Positions 61,706 through 64,000 of a DNA stretch of 64,000 nucleotides are shown here, piece by piece; the first letter of the stretch is position 1; each line of letters begins with the position of its first letter. The stretch spans positions 248,001 through 312,000 of the forward strand of contig JBMNJZ010000001.1 in assembly GCA_050951925.1 (NCBI GenBank), in the 5' to 3' direction. Under the pieces are notes generated by a model, which saw only the letters and a program-made list of their open reading frames with translations, did no database searches and was not told the DNA's origin. A program made the position numbers and the translations under genes. The stretch is from UBA1046 sp012511325 (GTDB lineage: Bacteria; Bacillota; Clostridia; Saccharofermentanales; DTU023).

Positions 61706-63379
61706 TCATTCCTCATCCGGCAAAGTATTCGGATCCAGATCTTGTACAGCTTCGACCAATTGCAACAGCTCGGAGATGCGTCCGTCTTTAGTATCGAGCT
61801 GTGAAAGTTCCGCAACTACATCATTCGGTTTGTAAGTGCCGAAGTACTGGGATTGTCTCAGTATGCCCGCGAAGGCGGCCACACTGTAGGCTAAGCGCAT
61901 ATTGTCTGATGGTCGATCCGAGAAGACGCTTTCGGTTACGGGTGTGCTGATCAGACGGCTGGTCTCGCCTGCGGGATCTTTATAACGGACATTGACTGTC
62001 AGCAATTCATCAGCATGCGGCGCACTGGCGGAATCGGCATCGGTATCAGTCTGTCCGTAGCGGCCCGGATCGACTTTAGGCACGAATTCCTCTGCTCCGG
62101 GCAAATATAGTTCATAGAGAGCCGTGACCGTATGGCCGGCACCCATTTCGCCGCCGTCCTTGGTGTCGTCAGCGAAATCCTCGCGATTCAGCTGCCTGGT
62201 CTCATATCCGATCTGGCGATAGCCGATCACTTGCTGAGGATTGAACTCCAGTTGCAGCTTGACATCTTTGGCGACTATTTCCAGAGTAGAGCCTATTTCC
62301 TCAACCAGAACCTTGCGCGCTTCCAGAATCGAATCTATATAGTGATAGCTGCCGTTGCCATGGTCAGCCAGGATTTCCAGCTTGCTATCCTTGAGATTGC
62401 CGCTGCCGAAGCCGAGCGTGGTAACGGAAATCCCTCGCTTGCGATTTTCTTCCACCATGCGCTTCAGATCTCCATCCGAAGTAACGCCGATATTGAAGTC
62501 ACCGTCTGTAGCCAGAATAATGCGATTGTTTCCCTCAGGTATGAAGTTTTCCTGCGCCAGTTGATATGCGGTACTGATTCCCTGAGAGGCAAAGGTAGCG
62601 CCGCCGGCTTCAAGATCCTCGATATAGCGGATAATCTCAGCTTTATTTTTCCCGCTGACGCCGTTACAGATGATTTGATCACTGCTGGCATAGATTACGA
62701 TCGAGATGCGATCCTCAGCTGTCAGATTTTCCGTCAACAAATGGAACGAGCGCTTAACCAATTGCAATTTATCCGGGCTGTCCATGGAGCCGGACACATC
62801 GATCAGGAACACCAGATTCGATGGCTTGCGTCCGGAATTGTCCAGCTCGCGGGCTTTCAGGCCTACCAGCAGCAGTTTGCTGTTTTTGTTCCAGGGTGTG
62901 TCGATCATCTCAGTGGTAATCGCCACCGGGTCAGTGCCGGTTGGATAAGCATAATCGTAAGTAAAATAATTAACCATTTCCTCGACCCGCACCGAATCAA
63001 GATACGGCCACATCCGGTCGTTTAGGATCTGCCGTCTGACATTCGCGTACGAAGCGGTATCAACATCGGCCGCAAAGGTCGAGAATCTCTGTTCCTGCGT
63101 ATTGATGATCCGATTCTCGGTGAAGTCTTGATATTCTTCAGTATTCCATTGTGGCTCCGGATAGTACGGCATATCGAGGGCAGGAATCATATCAGGTTCA
63201 TTTACCAGACCAACCTCTTCTTCCCCTATTGTTCTTTCGGCTTTAGTGGCCTGATTGTCAGTCTTTGTTTGACCTGCCGGACGGGCAGTCGTATTTTTAA
63301 TTTCCATTACTGATTGACCACAGGAAACCAGGGTCAGAATGATAGCTAGAATCAGGGCAATCGTGCTTAGCTTTTTCAT
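61706..63379 (-). CDS. VWA-domain lipoprotein (YfbK-like)
   Basis: Surface lipoprotein of 557 residues. The ATG at 63379, with GGGGGA upstream, gives a lipoprotein signal peptide ending in LVSCGQS. A short variable linker is followed by the YfbK-type N-terminal domain (QRFSTFAADVDTASYANVRR), a von Willebrand factor A domain with MIDAS residues DVSGSMDSP, an ATDGDFNIGV strand, and a C-terminal DUF3520-like part. The family is widespread and of unknown function; a metal-dependent adhesion or assembly role is inferred. Confidence 0.92.
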   Translation of the reverse strand: MKKLSTIALILAIILTLVSCGQSVMEIKNTTARPAGQTKTDNQATKAERTIGEEEVGLVNEPDMIPALDMPYYPEPQWNTEEYQDFTENRIINTQEQRFSTFAADVDTASYANVRRQILNDRMWPYLDSVRVEEMVNYFTYDYAYPTGTDPVAITTEMIDTPWNKNSKLLLVGLKARELDNSGRKPSNLVFLIDVSGSMDSPDKLQLVKRSFHLLTENLTAEDRISIVIYASSDQIICNGVSGKNKAEIIRYIEDLEAGGATFASQGISTAYQLAQENFIPEGNNRIILATDGDFNIGVTSDGDLKRMVEENRKRGISVTTLGFGSGNLKDSKLEILADHGNGSYHYIDSILEARKVLVEEIGSTLEIVAKDVKLQLEFNPQQVIGYRQIGYETRQLNREDFADDTKDGGEMGAGHTVTALYELYLPGAEEFVPKVDPGRYGQTDTDADSASAPHADELLTVNVRYKDPAGETSRLISTPVTESVFSDRPSDNMRLAYSVAAFAGILRQSQYFGTYKPNDVVAELSQLDTKDGRISELLQLVEAVQDLDPNTLPDEE

Positions 63380-63555
63380 TTTTAATTCCCCCATGGCATT
63401 GATTTGTTTGCGTTTGGCGCCTTTCACCATTTAGACGGCGGGAAGGGGAAAAAAGTTCCTGACAGCAATTATAGCAAGTAACAGGGAATAATCGGAGAAG
63501 AGAAAGGGGAGAGAGGAAAGATGTGCTCCCTTGTGAATAATGGCGACAAATAGCG
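63380..63555. other. Gap upstream of the VWA gene
   Basis: No gene is visible. On the minus strand a TATAAT hexamer near 63460 could serve the VWA lipoprotein, but no matching -35 stands out. The rest of the gap, from 63583 to 63710, is also empty. Confidence 0.35.
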
Positions 63556-63582
63556 AAAAGAGCCCTGGTTGTAGGCTCTTTT
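63556..63582 (-). terminator. Terminator after the second liv operon
   Basis: A 9-bp stem (AAAAGAGCC, 63556-63564, with GGCTCTTTT, 63574-63582) with a 9-nt loop; on the minus strand the 3' arm ends in T4. It lies 129 bases after the leftward livF and isolates it from the VWA gene. Confidence 0.75.
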
Positions 63583-63710
63583 CTGAGGAGACGTATGAAG
63601 AGGTGTTGTATGTAAGGTTTACTTACGGACTCATTGTAGTAGTTTTTTGTGTACTCGATTTCGCAAAATCATGAACTATTGTGAAAAAACTTGAACTTGT
63701 CCACTTATAG

Positions 63711-64000
63711 TCAAGAGCCCAGATAAGCCTCTCGGATACGTTCGTCATGCAGCATCTCGCTTGCTATCCCCTCGTGGACAATCTTGCCGGTTTCCAGAAC
63801 ATACGCCCTGTCAGCAATACTTAAGGCCATCCGGGCATTTTGTTCCACTAGGAGGATCGTCGTACCCTCGCTTCGCATCTCCTGAATCAGGTCGAATACT
63901 TCCCGGACGAGCAAAGGAGCAAGTCCCATGGATGGTTCGTCCATCAGCAGCAATTTAGGTCTGGACATCATGGCCCTGGCAATGGCCAGCATCTGCTGTT
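63711..64000 (-). CDS. livF: Second LivF-type ABC ATPase, cut by window edge
   Basis: The C-terminal ~96 residues of a branched-chain amino acid ABC ATPase; its start lies beyond base 64000. Walker B is LLLMDEPSMGLAPLL and the H-loop is LLVEQNARMAL. It differs from the first LivF (8580-9311) at many positions, so it belongs to a separate LIV-type importer. Confidence 0.95.
   Translation of the reverse strand, partial: QQMLAIARAMMSRPKLLLMDEPSMGLAPLLVREVFDLIQEMRSEGTTILLVEQNARMALSIADRAYVLETGKIVHEGIASEMLHDERIREAYLGS

Noticed and set aside
1..64000. CRISPR arrays, insertion sequences, prophage genes, rRNA
   Set aside because: Looked for regular spaced repeats, transposase or integrase motifs and phage genes; none seen.

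Overview
The window looks like chromosome from a Gram-positive, strictly anaerobic bacterium of the Clostridia type. The support is indirect: AddAB rather than RecBCD, strong AGGAGG-type ribosome binding sites, lipoprotein substrate-binding proteins, a trimeric NAD-linked [FeFe] hydrogenase, rubrerythrin next to a Fur-family regulator, a DUF1836 protein, RapZ, and a non-LPS envelope gene set. No genus can be named from the sequence. Base composition is near 50% G+C, with AT-richer patches at the GGDEF gene (21.4-23.1 kb) and the AAA ATPase gene (36.8-38.0 kb). No insertion sequence, prophage, CRISPR array or rRNA was seen.

Layout. 0.5-3.4 kb: a leftward operon of response regulator, sensor kinase and a small secreted basic protein. 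3.55-4.16 kb: a cysteine-desulfurase-like pseudogene with its middle deleted. 4.46-9.31 kb: a complete branched-chain amino-acid ABC importer (livKHMGF), with an intrinsic terminator between livK and livH. 9.4-11.9 kb: a leftward DUF1836 gene plus acyl-CoA ligase, headed by a 25-bp palindrome. 12.1-15.5 kb: a P5C-reductase-like gene, tRNA-Ser(GCU), a phospholipase-D-like protein and superoxide dismutase. 15.65-19.1 kb: leftward hydCBA hydrogenase. 19.5-23.3 kb: a K+/H+ antiporter, a diguanylate cyclase and tRNA-Ser(UGA). 23.5-25.2 kb: phosphatidylserine synthase and decarboxylase. 25.3-31.8 kb: leftward M16C peptidase, rapZ, and a two-gene AmmeMemoRadiSam set. 31.95-32.24 kb: a rightward cobalamin riboswitch with its own promoter and terminator but no gene behind it. 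32.4-36.3 kb: leftward F420-ligase-like gene, mnmA and a beta-CASP metallohydrolase. 36.8-38.0 kb: an AT-rich AAA/DUF4143 ATPase. 38.3-46.5 kb: addB-addA. 46.6-50.5 kb: MFS transporter, aldo/keto reductase and an AlkZ-like DNA glycosylase. 50.5-51.6 kb: Fur-family regulator and rubrerythrin. 52.1-54.2 kb: ECF sigma factor and its membrane partner. 54.5-57.4 kb: tldD-tldE. 57.7-61.6 kb: penicillin-binding protein 1A and an amidohydrolase. 61.7-63.4 kb: VWA lipoprotein. 63.7 kb to the edge: the end of a second livF.

How the parts fit. The cell probably imports and uses amino acids (two Liv systems), re-oxidises NADH by making H2 (hydCBA), and handles incidental oxygen with SOD and rubrerythrin. 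PssA and Psd make phosphatidylethanolamine. The most unusual item is the orphan B12 riboswitch, which appears to make a short regulated RNA. Others worth attention are a short HydB, a B12 sensor lying beside an AmmeMemoRadiSam operon, an F420-ligase homologue with no visible F420 pathway, a four-fold 14-residue repeat inside AddA, twin tRNA-Ser genes sharing nearly the same terminator, and several operator-like palindromes placed on promoters.
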